Positions 1 to 7,847 of a DNA stretch of 64,000 bases are shown here, in pieces (within the stretch, counting starts at the first letter, position 1; every line of letters starts with the position of its first letter). The notes below the pieces were generated by a model. That model saw only the letters and a program-made list of their open reading frames with translations. It made no database searches and had not been told where the DNA came from. Location: NCBI RefSeq assembly GCF_034932065.1, contig NZ_JAYGHP010000002.1:186001-250000 (forward strand), written 5' to 3'. A program made the position numbers and the translations under genes. This stretch comes from Crocosphaera sp. UHCC 0190 (lineage in GTDB: Bacteria > Cyanobacteriota > Cyanobacteriia > Cyanobacteriales > Microcystaceae).

Positions 1-15
1 CAAGGAGTTCATATA

Positions 16-93
16 ATGGCTGTTAAACGAGAAGATTTAATCCCCGAAATTTTGGATCAAGCAGGTATTTCTCCCATTATTATTAAGGGTTAA
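16..93 (+). other. Short open frame at the window edge, 25 codons
   Basis: ATG at 16 has an AAGGAG ribosome-binding sequence 8 bases upstream, and the frame stops at 91-93. The same frame is open back to base 1, so this could instead be the C-terminal end of a longer gene that begins outside the window. The peptide starts MAVKREDLIPEI and has no domain I recognise. Given the broken TA genes that follow, a gene fragment is as likely as a real small gene. Confidence 0.3.
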
Positions 94-129
94 TTTAACA
101 AAGATATCTTTGTTTTAAAATTCGGTTTC

Positions 130-285
130 ATGTTAAAAATCTCCAGTTTCCATTTAAAAAAAGAAATATTCAATATCATCATGTTTCATTCAATTCTAAC
201 AACTTTTGCAGATGATTGGAATAGTCCAGAAATTAGTATTTATGATAATTATGAACAAAATAGAGCCAAACTTCAAGCGCGGTAA
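130..285 (+). pseudogene. Probable truncated antitoxin-like fragment
   Basis: A 51-codon frame from ATG 130 to TAA 283-285. The C-terminal half reads TFADDWNSPEISIYDNYE, which resembles the acidic tails of small cyanobacterial antitoxins or their partners. The N-terminal half is lysine- and phenylalanine-rich and looks like random read-through. No toxin gene adjoins it, and the next feature is a decayed hicBA. I read it as the surviving tail of a TA-type gene; a small intact gene starting at the internal ATG (181) cannot be excluded. Confidence 0.35.
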
Positions 286-330
286 TGTCAAGATAATAAA
301 ATAAAGGCAGTAAAACAAGGATATAAAACG

Positions 331-427
331 ATGAAGCGTCTTGAATTTCCTGTAGAATATAGCTTTATAATATTATTGTTCATCAGGCTAGATTAAGTAT
401 AGAAGAATGGAATAATCTCCAAAGAAA
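331..427 (+). pseudogene. hicBA remnant: 5' end of hicB fused to 3' end of hicA
   Basis: Bases 331-365 match the first 35 bases of the intact hicB at 10587 with a few changes (MKRLEFPVEYS against MNRLEFPVEYS). Without a gap the sequence then becomes the last roughly 60 bases of hicA (YNIIVHQARLSIEEWNNL against YNIVVNQSKLSIEEWNNL). About 400 bases of the operon are missing. The join is out of frame: the hicB frame stops after 21 codons, and the hicA stop codon is itself lost. The module is dead. I see no gene in the rest of 286-608. Confidence 0.8.
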
Positions 428-608
428 CATATTCACTAGACTCACTTTTACATTGGAATTTTTTAAAATTTTGATGACGTAAATCAACTTCTATTATTGC
501 TATTAATTCATCAATTTTTAATGTAACTAAATCCAATTTTCGGCAAGCTTCTAGCCATATGGTCACGGGCAAAATGGTTATAATCGTCATTTTGCCCTAA
601 TTAACCGA

Positions 609-2291
609 TTAATGGGACAGATCTAAACTTGATGCTAATTCAGACACTTCTTGAATTTTGGGAGCAAAAGCATAAATCTCAGGATTAATTTCAGCAATTT
701 GTTGATAGGAGTTACGAACCTGAGCATTAATTGCAACCGTCTTCACATCATACATTTGGGTAAAGAACTTTGGATAAAAGCCAATACCAATAATTAAGAC
801 GATGAAACTAAAAGCAATTAGGAGTTCACGGGGTTTAGCATCGCTAAAATCTGCATCTGTGGGTAAAACACAACTATTCCCAAAACAGACCGCTTTTTCT
901 TCCCCAGATTTGAGAGATTGGGTATCAACCAATCCGCAGGTTAAGGCCCTATCCGAACCATAGAACAATTGCCGTAGCATCGACAAAAGATAAATGGGGG
1001 TCAAAATCAGTCCTATTGCTGCTAAAAATACGGTAACAGTGCGGAAAATAGAACTATAAACATCACCGCTCGTTACTCCGACGAAAACAGAAATTTCACT
1101 AGCAAAACCACTCATTCCAGGTAGTGCGAGAGAAGCCATAGCACCAATGGTAAAGAGGGCAAAGACTTTGGGCATTATTTGTCCAATATCGCCCATTTCG
1201 TCTAAAAACATGGTGTGGGTGCGATCATAAGTGACACCAGCCAGGAAGAATAACAACGCCGCAATTAACCCGTGGGAAATTAACTGCAACATCGCACCAC
1301 TGATACCAATATCGCTAAAGGAGGCAATACCGAGCAAAACAAACCCCATGTGAGACACGGAGGAGTAGGCGAGACGGCGTTTCATGTTGGATTGGCCAAA
1401 GGAGGCAAAACCGCCGTAAACAATGTTAATTACTCCCAAAATAACTAAGATGGGCGCAAAATAGACATGAGCTTCGGGGAGCATTTCTAAGTTCAGGCGA
1501 ATTAAGCCATAGGCTCCCATTTTTAGTAATACTCCCGCCAGAATCATGGAAACGGGCGAGGAAGCTTCCCCGTGGGCATCGGGCAACCAAGTATGAAGGG
1601 GGAAAATGGCTAATTTAACCCCAAAAGCGATTAATAATCCAGCGTATAGGGGCAATTCTAAGGCGAGAGGATAGTTTTTAGCGGCTAATTCCACCATATC
1701 GAAGGTCATCTGACCACCTCCATAGAGTCCCATAGCTAAGGCGGCGATTAAAATGAAGATAGACGCGGCTGCCGTGTAGAGTAGGAATTTCATGGCTGCA
1801 TAACGTCGTTTTTGACCTCCCCAGATGGAAACCAGGAGATAGACGGGAACTAACTCTAATTCCCACATAATAAAGAGTAACAGTAAGTCTTGAGCGACAA
1901 ATACCCCTATTTGGGCTGAATATAACAGCAACATTAAAAAATAGAATAATTTTGGCTTGCGATCGACTTGCCAGGCGGCAAAGATCGAAAGGGTTGTTAC
2001 CAGTCCCGCCAAGAGAACAAGAGGCATGGAGATCCCATCGACGGAAACAGCCCAACTTAGTCCAATTTGGGGCAACCAAGGGTATTTTTCAGCGAGTTGA
2101 AAGCTTGGGTTACTAATATCGTAATTAGCCCAAAATACATAGCACATAAGGACGAAATCCGCAAGACCTACCCCTAGGGCGTACCAACGGACTAATTTAC
2201 CATCTTTATCAGGCAATAGGGGAATACCACAGGCAGCAAGAAGTGGTAATGCGATAATTGCCGTTAACCAAGGAAATTGGGCGGTTATCAT
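609..2291 (-). CDS. ndhD: NAD(P)H-quinone oxidoreductase subunit 4 (NdhD)
   Basis: Proton-pumping membrane subunit of NDH-1 in the thylakoid membrane, homologous to NuoM; it works in respiration and cyclic electron flow. The 560 residues form about 14 hydrophobic segments. The antiporter-type core is clear: [12 protein letters not shown] near residue 143 carries the conserved membrane glutamate, and [16 protein letters not shown] near 230 is a family hallmark. The length and core fit the NdhD1 class, but I cannot fix the paralogue type. No strong ribosome-binding site precedes the ATG. It stands alone here, without other ndh genes. Confidence 0.93.
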   Translation of the reverse strand: MITAQFPWLTAIIALPLLAACGIPLLPDKDGKLVRWYALGVGLADFVLMCYVFWANYDISNPSFQLAEKYPWLPQIGLSWAVSVDGISMPLVLLAGLVTTLSIFAAWQVDRKPKLFYFLMLLLYSAQIGVFVAQDLLLLFIMWELELVPVYLLVSIWGGQKRRYAAMKFLLYTAAASIFILIAALAMGLYGGGQMTFDMVELAAKNYPLALELPLYAGLLIAFGVKLAIFPLHTWLPDAHGEASSPVSMILAGVLLKMGAYGLIRLNLEMLPEAHVYFAPILVILGVINIVYGGFASFGQSNMKRRLAYSSVSHMGFVLLGIASFSDIGISGAMLQLISHGLIAALLFFLAGVTYDRTHTMFLDEMGDIGQIMPKVFALFTIGAMASLALPGMSGFASEISVFVGVTSGDVYSSIFRTVTVFLAAIGLILTPIYLLSMLRQLFYGSDRALTCGLVDTQSLKSGEEKAVCFGNSCVLPTDADFSDAKPRELLIAFSFIVLIIGIGFYPKFFTQMYDVKTVAINAQVRNSYQQIAEINPEIYAFAPKIQEVSELASSLDLSH

Positions 2292-2584
2292 GTTTTTTAT
2301 ATCAAAAAACTATTTTTTAGATTATTGATGGTATTGTATCAGACTTTGTAAATTTTTATAAATATTTTTTTCTAATAGGCCAATTAATTAGACAAAATCA
2401 AATCATTCTAGTGAATATACATACAACAAAACAACCTCAATACATTCTACAAGAGTAGCGATCGCATGATAGAAGGAAGAAGATAACACAAAATTTCAAG
2501 AATATTTAAAAATAATCTCATCCCTGATAATTTTTTTAGAGTTTTGGGCATTCTAAACACATAATAGTTTTGAGACAATACTAA

Positions 2585-3250
2585 ATGAATGATCGAGATA
2601 ACCCTAAAATCCGAGATAAAGTACAATTGACCCAACCAGAGCAACTATATCAAATTAGAGATAAAGAGGGAAACATTATTGATTTAGAACAAGCGAACGG
2701 GAGAGAACTTTTTAATCATTATCGTCATAATGTAACTAATTATGATCAAGTTCTTGATAATCGTCGTGATCAACAAGGTTATGTAACAGGAAGACAAGAA
2801 AAAGAAGCGGTTATTGGTGCTGCGGAACAAGTTCTTGAAAAATATCGAGATGAACATATCAAAGTTATTAAAGATGGTCAAAAAAAAGGAGCTTTAATAA
2901 AGCAATGGTTCGATAAAGTAGGAGTCGGTACTGCATTAGCTTTTACTCATCTTCTTGATTCCTGGTCAGAAAAAATTAAAGAAGTCGCTAAACTGCAAAA
3001 TAGCCAACGAACTTTACAAACCTGGAATGATACCTATCGAGTACAGAGAGAACTGGTTAAAAAACTCCTAAAAGATGAAGAAGTCTCTGAAGAAATTATC
3101 GAAAAAGTCAATAAAATATATAGCACTCGTTCAGTAAATAAAGTGGTTGAATTAGGTACAGATTTATTTGATTTAAAAAAATCTGAAATGCTAAAATTAG
3201 TTAAATCTGCAATCAGATATGCAAAACTAAATGAAGAGAGTAAATCATGA
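2585..3250 (+). CDS. Hypothetical protein, first gene of a GIY-YIG unit
   Basis: A 221-residue charged, soluble protein with no signal peptide or clear membrane segment. From about residue 75 it is mostly predicted helix, with heptad-like stretches such as EVAKLQNSQRTLQTW. I do not recognise the family. Its stop overlaps the start of the next gene (ATGA, 3247-3250), so the two are translationally coupled, and the third gene overlaps by one base. The unit is AT-rich and lies between ndhD and TA material, which suggests accessory DNA. The start at 2585 has no clear Shine-Dalgarno sequence. Confidence 0.6.
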   Translation: MNDRDNPKIRDKVQLTQPEQLYQIRDKEGNIIDLEQANGRELFNHYRHNVTNYDQVLDNRRDQQGYVTGRQEKEAVIGAAEQVLEKYRDEHIKVIKDGQKKGALIKQWFDKVGVGTALAFTHLLDSWSEKIKEVAKLQNSQRTLQTWNDTYRVQRELVKKLLKDEEVSEEIIEKVNKIYSTRSVNKVVELGTDLFDLKKSEMLKLVKSAIRYAKLNEESKS

Positions 3251-3585
3251 AATTACAAGAAATCAAGCAAAAAGTTTATCAATTGACTTGTACAAAAAAT
3301 ACAAAAATCTTAAAAAAACAACGTCCTGAACTGGTCAAAAATAGAGATTTGCGATACAAAATACAATGGATAGCGATTCTAGACGAAGTAAAACTCTTAC
3401 GAAGTCAAGGTCTAGATTTTTCCTTAACTGATTTAGAAGAATCCGAAAAAATGCTAAAAAAATCATTACTTACTGTTGGTCATTTGGCCGGTTTAAGTAA
3501 TGAAATGATTGAGCTTGACTGGCAACGAATTAAACTTGAAAACCAATTTACTGATATTCATGATATTCATATAGAGGAATTATAA
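3247..3585 (+). CDS. Hypothetical protein, second gene of a GIY-YIG unit
   Basis: A 112-residue lysine-rich protein, mostly predicted helix, with no motif I recognise. It starts inside the stop codon of the upstream gene (ATGA), and its own TAA shares one base with the ATG of the GIY-YIG gene. This tight packing implies the three products are made together and possibly act together. It could be a partner or an immunity-type protein for the nuclease-fold protein, but that is context-based inference only. Confidence 0.6.
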   Translation: MKLQEIKQKVYQLTCTKNTKILKKQRPELVKNRDLRYKIQWIAILDEVKLLRSQGLDFSLTDLEESEKMLKKSLLTVGHLAGLSNEMIELDWQRIKLENQFTDIHDIHIEEL

Positions 3586-3866
3586 TGAGAGTCTGTCTTA
3601 CTGAAATTGAGAAACTCCCACGGGTTAGTGGAATCTATAAAGTGATTGATTCTCAAAGTAAAGTAATTTATATTGGACAATCAAAAAATATTTACAAACG
3701 CTGGAAAAATGGCCATCATAAACTGGCTAAAATTGTTAGTGAATATGGAACAGATATTTATATTGAATGGGTTGAAATTCCTGAATGGTTACTTAATAGA
3801 GTAGAAAATACAGCAATTTCATTTTATCAACCTAAGCTAAATTCTAAACTTCCGCCTATTATATAA
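3585..3866 (+). CDS. Small GIY-YIG nuclease-fold protein
   Basis: A 93-residue protein that is essentially one GIY-YIG domain. GIYKVID (residues 17-23) and VIYIGQSKNIYKRW (about 28-41) give the two tyrosine/glycine signatures and the conserved arginine. ENTAISFYQPKLN near residue 72 supplies the metal-binding glutamate and the usual end of the fold. Catalytic residues therefore look intact. Members of the fold cut DNA in homing, repair, restriction or mobile elements. There is no separate DNA-binding domain, so specificity may come from the two upstream proteins. It ends 3 bases before the repeat that copies the nrtD tail. Confidence 0.8.
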   Translation: MRVCLTEIEKLPRVSGIYKVIDSQSKVIYIGQSKNIYKRWKNGHHKLAKIVSEYGTDIYIEWVEIPEWLLNRVENTAISFYQPKLNSKLPPII

Positions 3867-3869
3867 AAA

Positions 3870-4016
3870 AAGGTGCGCTAAAAACGCACCCAAACTCATG
3901 CAGATAAAGTTTAATTAATGATTAGGCCGCATCATCATCATGGGCAAAACGATTATAGAGGAAATCTAAAGCATAGTTGCGTAAATCGTAGTATTGGGGA
4001 TCTTCCATAATGCGAT
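3870..4016. repeat. Direct repeat A, copy 1 (duplicated nrtD 3' end)
   Basis: Aligns without gaps to 4741-4887 (offset 871) with about 10 mismatches in 147 bases. It contains the nrtD terminator hairpin and the last 31 codons of nrtD. Five differences fall in the non-coding third. Of the five coding differences four are synonymous and one changes His to Tyr. Together with copy 2 it brackets the RelE-type TA pair. Confidence 0.95.
3922..4016 (-). pseudogene. Orphan C-terminal fragment of nrtD
   Basis: Reads in frame to the stop as the NrtD tail (MEDPQYYDLRNYALDFLYN, then RFAHDDDAA), but lacks the rest of the gene and any start. Upstream of 4016 the sequence turns abruptly into unrelated intergenic DNA. 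It is a non-coding relic of the event that placed the TA pair here. Confidence 0.9.
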
Positions 4017-4043
4017 TATCGTTTAATATTTGTAAATTTTGCG

Positions 4044-4385
4044 TTAGTACGTTTCAAAATCGTTAATAATATCTTTAATTTGTTTAGCTGAAATATCCGT
4101 CTGATCTGACTTAGAATAAATAATAAGCATTAAAATGCACTGATTATTTTTAATTTGATAGATCACCCGATATCCCTCACTTTTTCCTTTTTGAATATCA
4201 CTATTTTTAAGACGAATTTTTAGCACAGTGTAACCTGTTCCTATGATTTGATCGCCGATAAAGTTACCAGACTGAAGTTCATCAATAAGTGGTTGTAAAT
4301 CTTTACGAATACTACGATAACGTTTAGCAAGTGTCCGAAGTCGTTCTTTAAATTCATCAGAGAAAAAAAGATTAATATCAGACAT
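4044..4385 (-). CDS. RelE/ParE-type toxin
   Basis: A 113-residue basic protein with the RelE/ParE order: an N-terminal helical pair (FKERLRTLAKRYRSIRKDL), then strands with LKIRLKNSD, GYRVIYQIKN and CILMLIIYSK. Such toxins cut mRNA at the ribosome or poison gyrase; which applies here is unclear. I place the start at 4385 rather than 4394, because ATGTCTGA then overlaps the antitoxin stop by 8 bases, a usual TA coupling. Antitoxin comes first, toxin second. The pair is bracketed by repeat A, so it probably arrived as a cassette. Confidence 0.8.
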   Translation of the reverse strand: MSDINLFFSDEFKERLRTLAKRYRSIRKDLQPLIDELQSGNFIGDQIIGTGYTVLKIRLKNSDIQKGKSEGYRVIYQIKNNQCILMLIIYSKSDQTDISAKQIKDIINDFETY

Positions 4386-4686
4386 CAATGCCATCCCATA
4401 ATTCAGAAATAGGATGAAGTTTTCCTTCTTTTACTTGTTGTAGAGAAGTCCGAAAACTAGCAATGATTAGCTCATTGTTTTCGTCATCATCATCTATCGG
4501 TGAACTTACAATATTCCGATTCGATAACAGTTGATAAAAATCATCATTTGTCATTCTGCTTAGTTGAGCAGCTTTTTCAAGGGGAATACGCTGTTGTTGA
4601 TAAAGCATTATGGCAATTTCTTTAAGCATTTCTATTTCAGTCATTTGGGCTGTTTCTAGAAGCTCAGTCGGTAAATTAATGCTCAT
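4378..4686 (-). CDS. Antitoxin partner of the RelE/ParE-type toxin
   Basis: A 102-residue acidic protein beginning MSINLPTELLETAQMTE, with a UPF0175-like helical N-terminus (EIAIMLYQQQRIPLEKAAQLSRM, a possible DNA-binding unit). An acidic linker (SPIDDDDENNE) and a C-terminal segment that probably wraps the toxin follow. I prefer the ATG at 4686: the longer frame upstream would add a hydrophobic, unlike extension that runs into the nrtD terminator. Autoregulation by the antitoxin-toxin complex is usual; I found no obvious operator. Confidence 0.72.
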   Translation of the reverse strand: MSINLPTELLETAQMTEIEMLKEIAIMLYQQQRIPLEKAAQLSRMTNDDFYQLLSNRNIVSSPIDDDDENNELIIASFRTSLQQVKEGKLHPISELWDGIDV

Positions 4687-4736
4687 AATAGTAAATAGTA
4701 TAATATAGTTATCCTTATACCAATATAGAAGAAAAA

Positions 4737-4761
4737 TAAAAAGGTGCGTGGAGAACGCACC
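4737..4761 (-). terminator. Rho-independent terminator of nrtABCD
   Basis: Stem GGTGCG/CGCACC with a short loop. On the minus strand it is followed by a run of T residues. It lies 32 bases past the nrtD stop. The duplicate at 3870-3890 keeps the stem and has a longer T run, so it can end the TA transcript from the right and, with weaker flanks, the GIY-YIG unit from the left. Confidence 0.8.
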
Positions 4762-4887
4762 CAAACTCATGCAGATAACGTTTAATTAATGATTAGGCCG
4801 CATCATCATCATGGGCAAAACGATTATAAAGGAAATCTAAAGCATGGTTCCGTAAATCGTAATATTGAGGATCTTCCATAATGCGAT
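4741..4887. repeat. Direct repeat A, copy 2 (within and behind nrtD)
   Basis: The resident copy: the nrtD terminator plus its last 31 codons. Identity with copy 1 ends at 4887, inside the HIP1 octamer GCGATCGC at 4883-4890. Confidence 0.95.
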
Positions 4888-5650
4888 CGCGGTCACGGGG
4901 ACGAGGGAAGGGAATAGTCATAATTTCTCCGATCGCAGCGGCCGGCCCATTGGTCATCATAACGAGACGATCAGCAAGGAATAACGCCTCATCAATATCA
5001 TGGGTAATCATTAACACTGTACAACGGTGATCATTCCAAATTTTAAGCAATTCTTCCTGTAATTCCTCTTTGGTGATGGCATCTAACGCCCCAAAAGGTT
5101 CATCTAAGATTAACACTTCTGGCCGAATAGCAAGGGCCCGGGCAATAGAAACCCGTTGTTTCATCCCCCCAGAAATTTGCGTCGGTTTCTTGGTTTCTGC
5201 TTCCGTTAAACCCACCATTGCTAGATGATCCCGTACAATACCCCGTTTTTCTGCTTCTCGCTTGTTAGGACTCACTGCATCGACCGCTAAATAGACATTT
5301 TCAAACACGGTTAACCAAGGAAGTAGGGCATAATTTTGGAATACTACCATGCGATCGGGGCCGGGTTTCGTAACAGGTTTACCATTAACTAAAACCGATC
5401 CATTTGTCGGAGTGGCAAACCCTGAAACCATATTTAAAAGGGTCGATTTTCCACAACCAGAATGACCAATTACACAGATAAATTCCCCATCTTTAACGGT
5501 TAAATTAACATCTTTTAATACTGTATACGGCCCTTTAGGAGTGGGATAAACTTTACTGACGTTTTCGATAACAACAGACAGATTATTATTCATAGTTGGT
5601 TGAGGTTTCAGGTTCAAAGTTTTCGGGTTTTGAGATTTGATACTTTGCAT
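4793..5650 (-). CDS. nrtD: Nitrate/nitrite ABC transporter ATPase NrtD
   Basis: Second ATP-binding subunit of the high-affinity nitrate/nitrite importer, pairing with NrtC under the NrtB membrane dimer. Walker A GHSGCGKST, signature SGGMKQRVSIARALA, Walker B VLILDEPFGALD and the H-loop MITHDIDEA are all present. I keep the start at 5650 because GGAGA lies about 7 bases upstream; the ATG at 5593 gives a more family-typical N-terminus (MNNNLSVVIENVSKVYP) but has no ribosome-binding site. Last gene of the operon. Its 3' end is the target duplicated in repeat A. Confidence 0.93.
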   Translation of the reverse strand: MQSIKSQNPKTLNLKPQPTMNNNLSVVIENVSKVYPTPKGPYTVLKDVNLTVKDGEFICVIGHSGCGKSTLLNMVSGFATPTNGSVLVNGKPVTKPGPDRMVVFQNYALLPWLTVFENVYLAVDAVSPNKREAEKRGIVRDHLAMVGLTEAETKKPTQISGGMKQRVSIARALAIRPEVLILDEPFGALDAITKEELQEELLKIWNDHRCTVLMITHDIDEALFLADRLVMMTNGPAAAIGEIMTIPFPRPRDRDRIMEDPQYYDLRNHALDFLYNRFAHDDDAA

Positions 5651-5683
5651 TTTTTCTCCGTATTGATAAATAGTTTTGTCTTT

Positions 5684-5713
5684 TGTAGAGACGTTTCATG
5701 AAACGTCTCTACA
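5684..5713. repeat. 30-base perfect palindrome between nrtC and nrtD
   Basis: Two 15-base arms (TGTAGAGACGTTTCA and its exact complement) meet with no loop. Palindromes of this sequence type are dispersed in many cyanobacterial genomes. Here it sits in the 80-base gap inside an operon, where a strong RNA hairpin could reduce or stabilise the nrtD part of the transcript. Confidence 0.85.
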
Positions 5714-5730
5714 GGGTTTAATTGATAGAA

Positions 5731-7740
5731 TTAAGCAGCAACAGCAATAGGAGTTTTAATCCCATCAAGATGAACTTCAGCCATAGTAAAGTTCTGTTTA
5801 ATGGCTAATTCATTGAGATAATTAACCGGATCTTCTGCATCAAAAGTGATACCATCAAACAACTTAATAGGTTCACGACGATACTTAATATCCACCATTC
5901 CTAACTCTCTTGCTGCGGTACTAAATACCCCAACACGACATACCCGTTCTAAAATTTCTACCCAGTTGCGAGGGAAGGGAATATGACCCCATCGCGCCAT
6001 TTGAGTCATCATCCATAAATGTTCTGTGCGACTGGGACGGTTCATTCCTTCCCCAAAAAACATATGATGGGCATATTCGACGGTTTTTTCCAGATTGCAA
6101 CTATAGTTATTCGGGTCGCCCAATTGTATATATTCGGGGTTGGTACTCAGATATTGACGACTTGCTAATAATTGGCGAATATCCTCATGATTCGCCGGAT
6201 CAGCGCAATATTGACAGGCTTCTAATAAGGCTTTAACCAAGGCAATATGACTATTAGGATAAGTATTGGCCCAGTCTTCTCGAACACCTAAGACTTTCCC
6301 TGGATGTCCCCGCCAAATTTCTAAGTCTGTGGCAACCGTAAACCCGACTCCTTCCATTGCGGCCCGCATATTCCAGGGTTCACCCACACAGTAACCGTCA
6401 ATAGTTCCCGCTTTCAGGTCAGCTACCATTTGGGCAGGGGGTATGGTTTCTAATTGTACATCTTGATCAGGATCAATACCTCCTGCGGCTAACCAATAGC
6501 GTAATAAGATGTTATGGACAGAAGAAGGGTGAACCATGCCGAAAATGTGACGTTTTTCGGTAGATTCGAGTAACATACGTCTTAAATCGGTGACGGTGTG
6601 AACTCCCTGTTCATAAAAAGGCTGTCCCAATGTGATACCGTTACCATTGCGGGTCATGGTTAAGGCCGAAACAATGGGTAAGGGGGTTTCTTGGTGTCCT
6701 CCTGCGGTTAACCAGGTGGGCATTCCTGCGGGCATTTGGGCCCCGTCTAAGTAACCTCCGGCGATCCCGTCCACAATACCCCGCCAACTGCTTTCACGGA
6801 CTAAATTCACCTCATCTAGACCGTGTTTTGCGAAAAATCCCCGTTCTTGGGCAACTATTAAGGGGGCGCAAGCGGTAAGGGGTACAAAGCCAATTTCTAA
6901 ATTGACTTTTTCTAAGCCATGACGGGGGATAGCATCTGTTTTTTTGGCGCGTAATTTTTTAATACGTTTCTGTTGGTTGAGGAAGTAAATAATTTCACTG
7001 CGAAGACTGTAATAACTGGGATGATTTACGACTTCCATTCGTTTACGGGGACGGGGGATATCGACTTCTAAAATACCCCCAATTTTTGATTTTGGACCAT
7101 TGGTTAACATGACAATTCTATCAGAAAGTAAGACGGCTTCATCTACATCATGAGTCACCATAACAGAGGTGATTTTATATTCCTCACAAATCTTCATTAA
7201 TTGTTCTTGTAAATTGCCTCTAGTTAAGGCATCTAAAGCCCCAAAGGGTTCATCAAGTAACAATAATTTAGGGCGAATAGAGAGGGCGCGGGCAATAGCT
7301 ACCCGTTGTTTCATTCCTCCTGAGAGTTGTTTGGGATATTTATCAACCGCATGACCTAAACCCACTAACTTAATGTGTTGTTCAATGATTTCTTTGCGTT
7401 CTGCGGCGGGATAATCTTTCATAACTTCATCAACTGCTAGGGCAATATTTTGATGAACGGTTAACCAAGGTAAGAGGGAATAATTTTGGAAAATAACCAT
7501 TTTATCTGGCCCTGGTTTTTTCACTTTTTGTCCTTCTAAGGTAACAATTCCTTCCGTGGGTAAATCTAACCCTGCAATCATATTCAAAAGTGTTGATTTA
7601 CCACAACCAGAGTGACCAATTAAAGAGATAAATTCCCCTTTTTTAATCTCTAAGTTTATTCCTTTGAGGGCAATATATTCACCACCACCACTTAAGGGAA
7701 AAACTTTATCGATATCATCAACTGCAACAAAAACGCCCAT
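5731..7740 (-). CDS. nrtC: Nitrate ABC transporter ATPase/regulatory fusion NrtC
   Basis: A 669-residue fusion. Residues 1 to about 255 form an ABC ATPase: Walker A GHSGCGKST at 42-50, signature LSGGMKQRVAIARALS, Walker B LLLLDEPFGALD, and VMVTHDVDEA. From about residue 280 the protein is an NrtA-like solute-binding domain (GFVPLTACAPLIVAQERGFF). In Synechococcus this C-terminal domain is known to be needed for ammonium-triggered inhibition of uptake. No signal peptide, so the sensor domain is cytoplasmic. It lies 107 bases after nrtB and 80 before nrtD. Confidence 0.95.
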   Translation of the reverse strand: MGVFVAVDDIDKVFPLSGGGEYIALKGINLEIKKGEFISLIGHSGCGKSTLLNMIAGLDLPTEGIVTLEGQKVKKPGPDKMVIFQNYSLLPWLTVHQNIALAVDEVMKDYPAAERKEIIEQHIKLVGLGHAVDKYPKQLSGGMKQRVAIARALSIRPKLLLLDEPFGALDALTRGNLQEQLMKICEEYKITSVMVTHDVDEAVLLSDRIVMLTNGPKSKIGGILEVDIPRPRKRMEVVNHPSYYSLRSEIIYFLNQQKRIKKLRAKKTDAIPRHGLEKVNLEIGFVPLTACAPLIVAQERGFFAKHGLDEVNLVRESSWRGIVDGIAGGYLDGAQMPAGMPTWLTAGGHQETPLPIVSALTMTRNGNGITLGQPFYEQGVHTVTDLRRMLLESTEKRHIFGMVHPSSVHNILLRYWLAAGGIDPDQDVQLETIPPAQMVADLKAGTIDGYCVGEPWNMRAAMEGVGFTVATDLEIWRGHPGKVLGVREDWANTYPNSHIALVKALLEACQYCADPANHEDIRQLLASRQYLSTNPEYIQLGDPNNYSCNLEKTVEYAHHMFFGEGMNRPSRTEHLWMMTQMARWGHIPFPRNWVEILERVCRVGVFSTAARELGMVDIKYRREPIKLFDGITFDAEDPVNYLNELAIKQNFTMAEVHLDGIKTPIAVAA

Positions 7741-7804
7741 GATTTTTACCTCTTCTTTTACTGATTGTTTTTAAGATTAATTAGAGAGTTAGTTAATTGG
7801 TGTG

Positions 7805-7828
7805 TTGGGTTTCGTAATCTCAACCCAA
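7805..7828. repeat. Small hairpin repeat between nrtB and nrtC
   Basis: Arms TTGGGTT/AACCCAA around a 10-base loop. A near-identical hairpin occurs at 37927-37949, so this is a dispersed intergenic repeat and not an nrt-specific signal. Confidence 0.6.
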
Positions 7829-7847
7829 CCGACTTGTTACTTATTAC

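Noticed and set aside
393-590. 65-codon minus-strand open frame behind ndhD
   Set aside because: It overlaps the hicBA scar, lacks a ribosome-binding site, and its end is simply the antisense of the hicA tail. No family resemblance.
4687-4770. 28-residue N-terminal extension of the RelE-type antitoxin
   Set aside because: It would run into the nrtD terminator hairpin and adds a hydrophobic stretch foreign to antitoxins. The ATG at 4686 is preferred.
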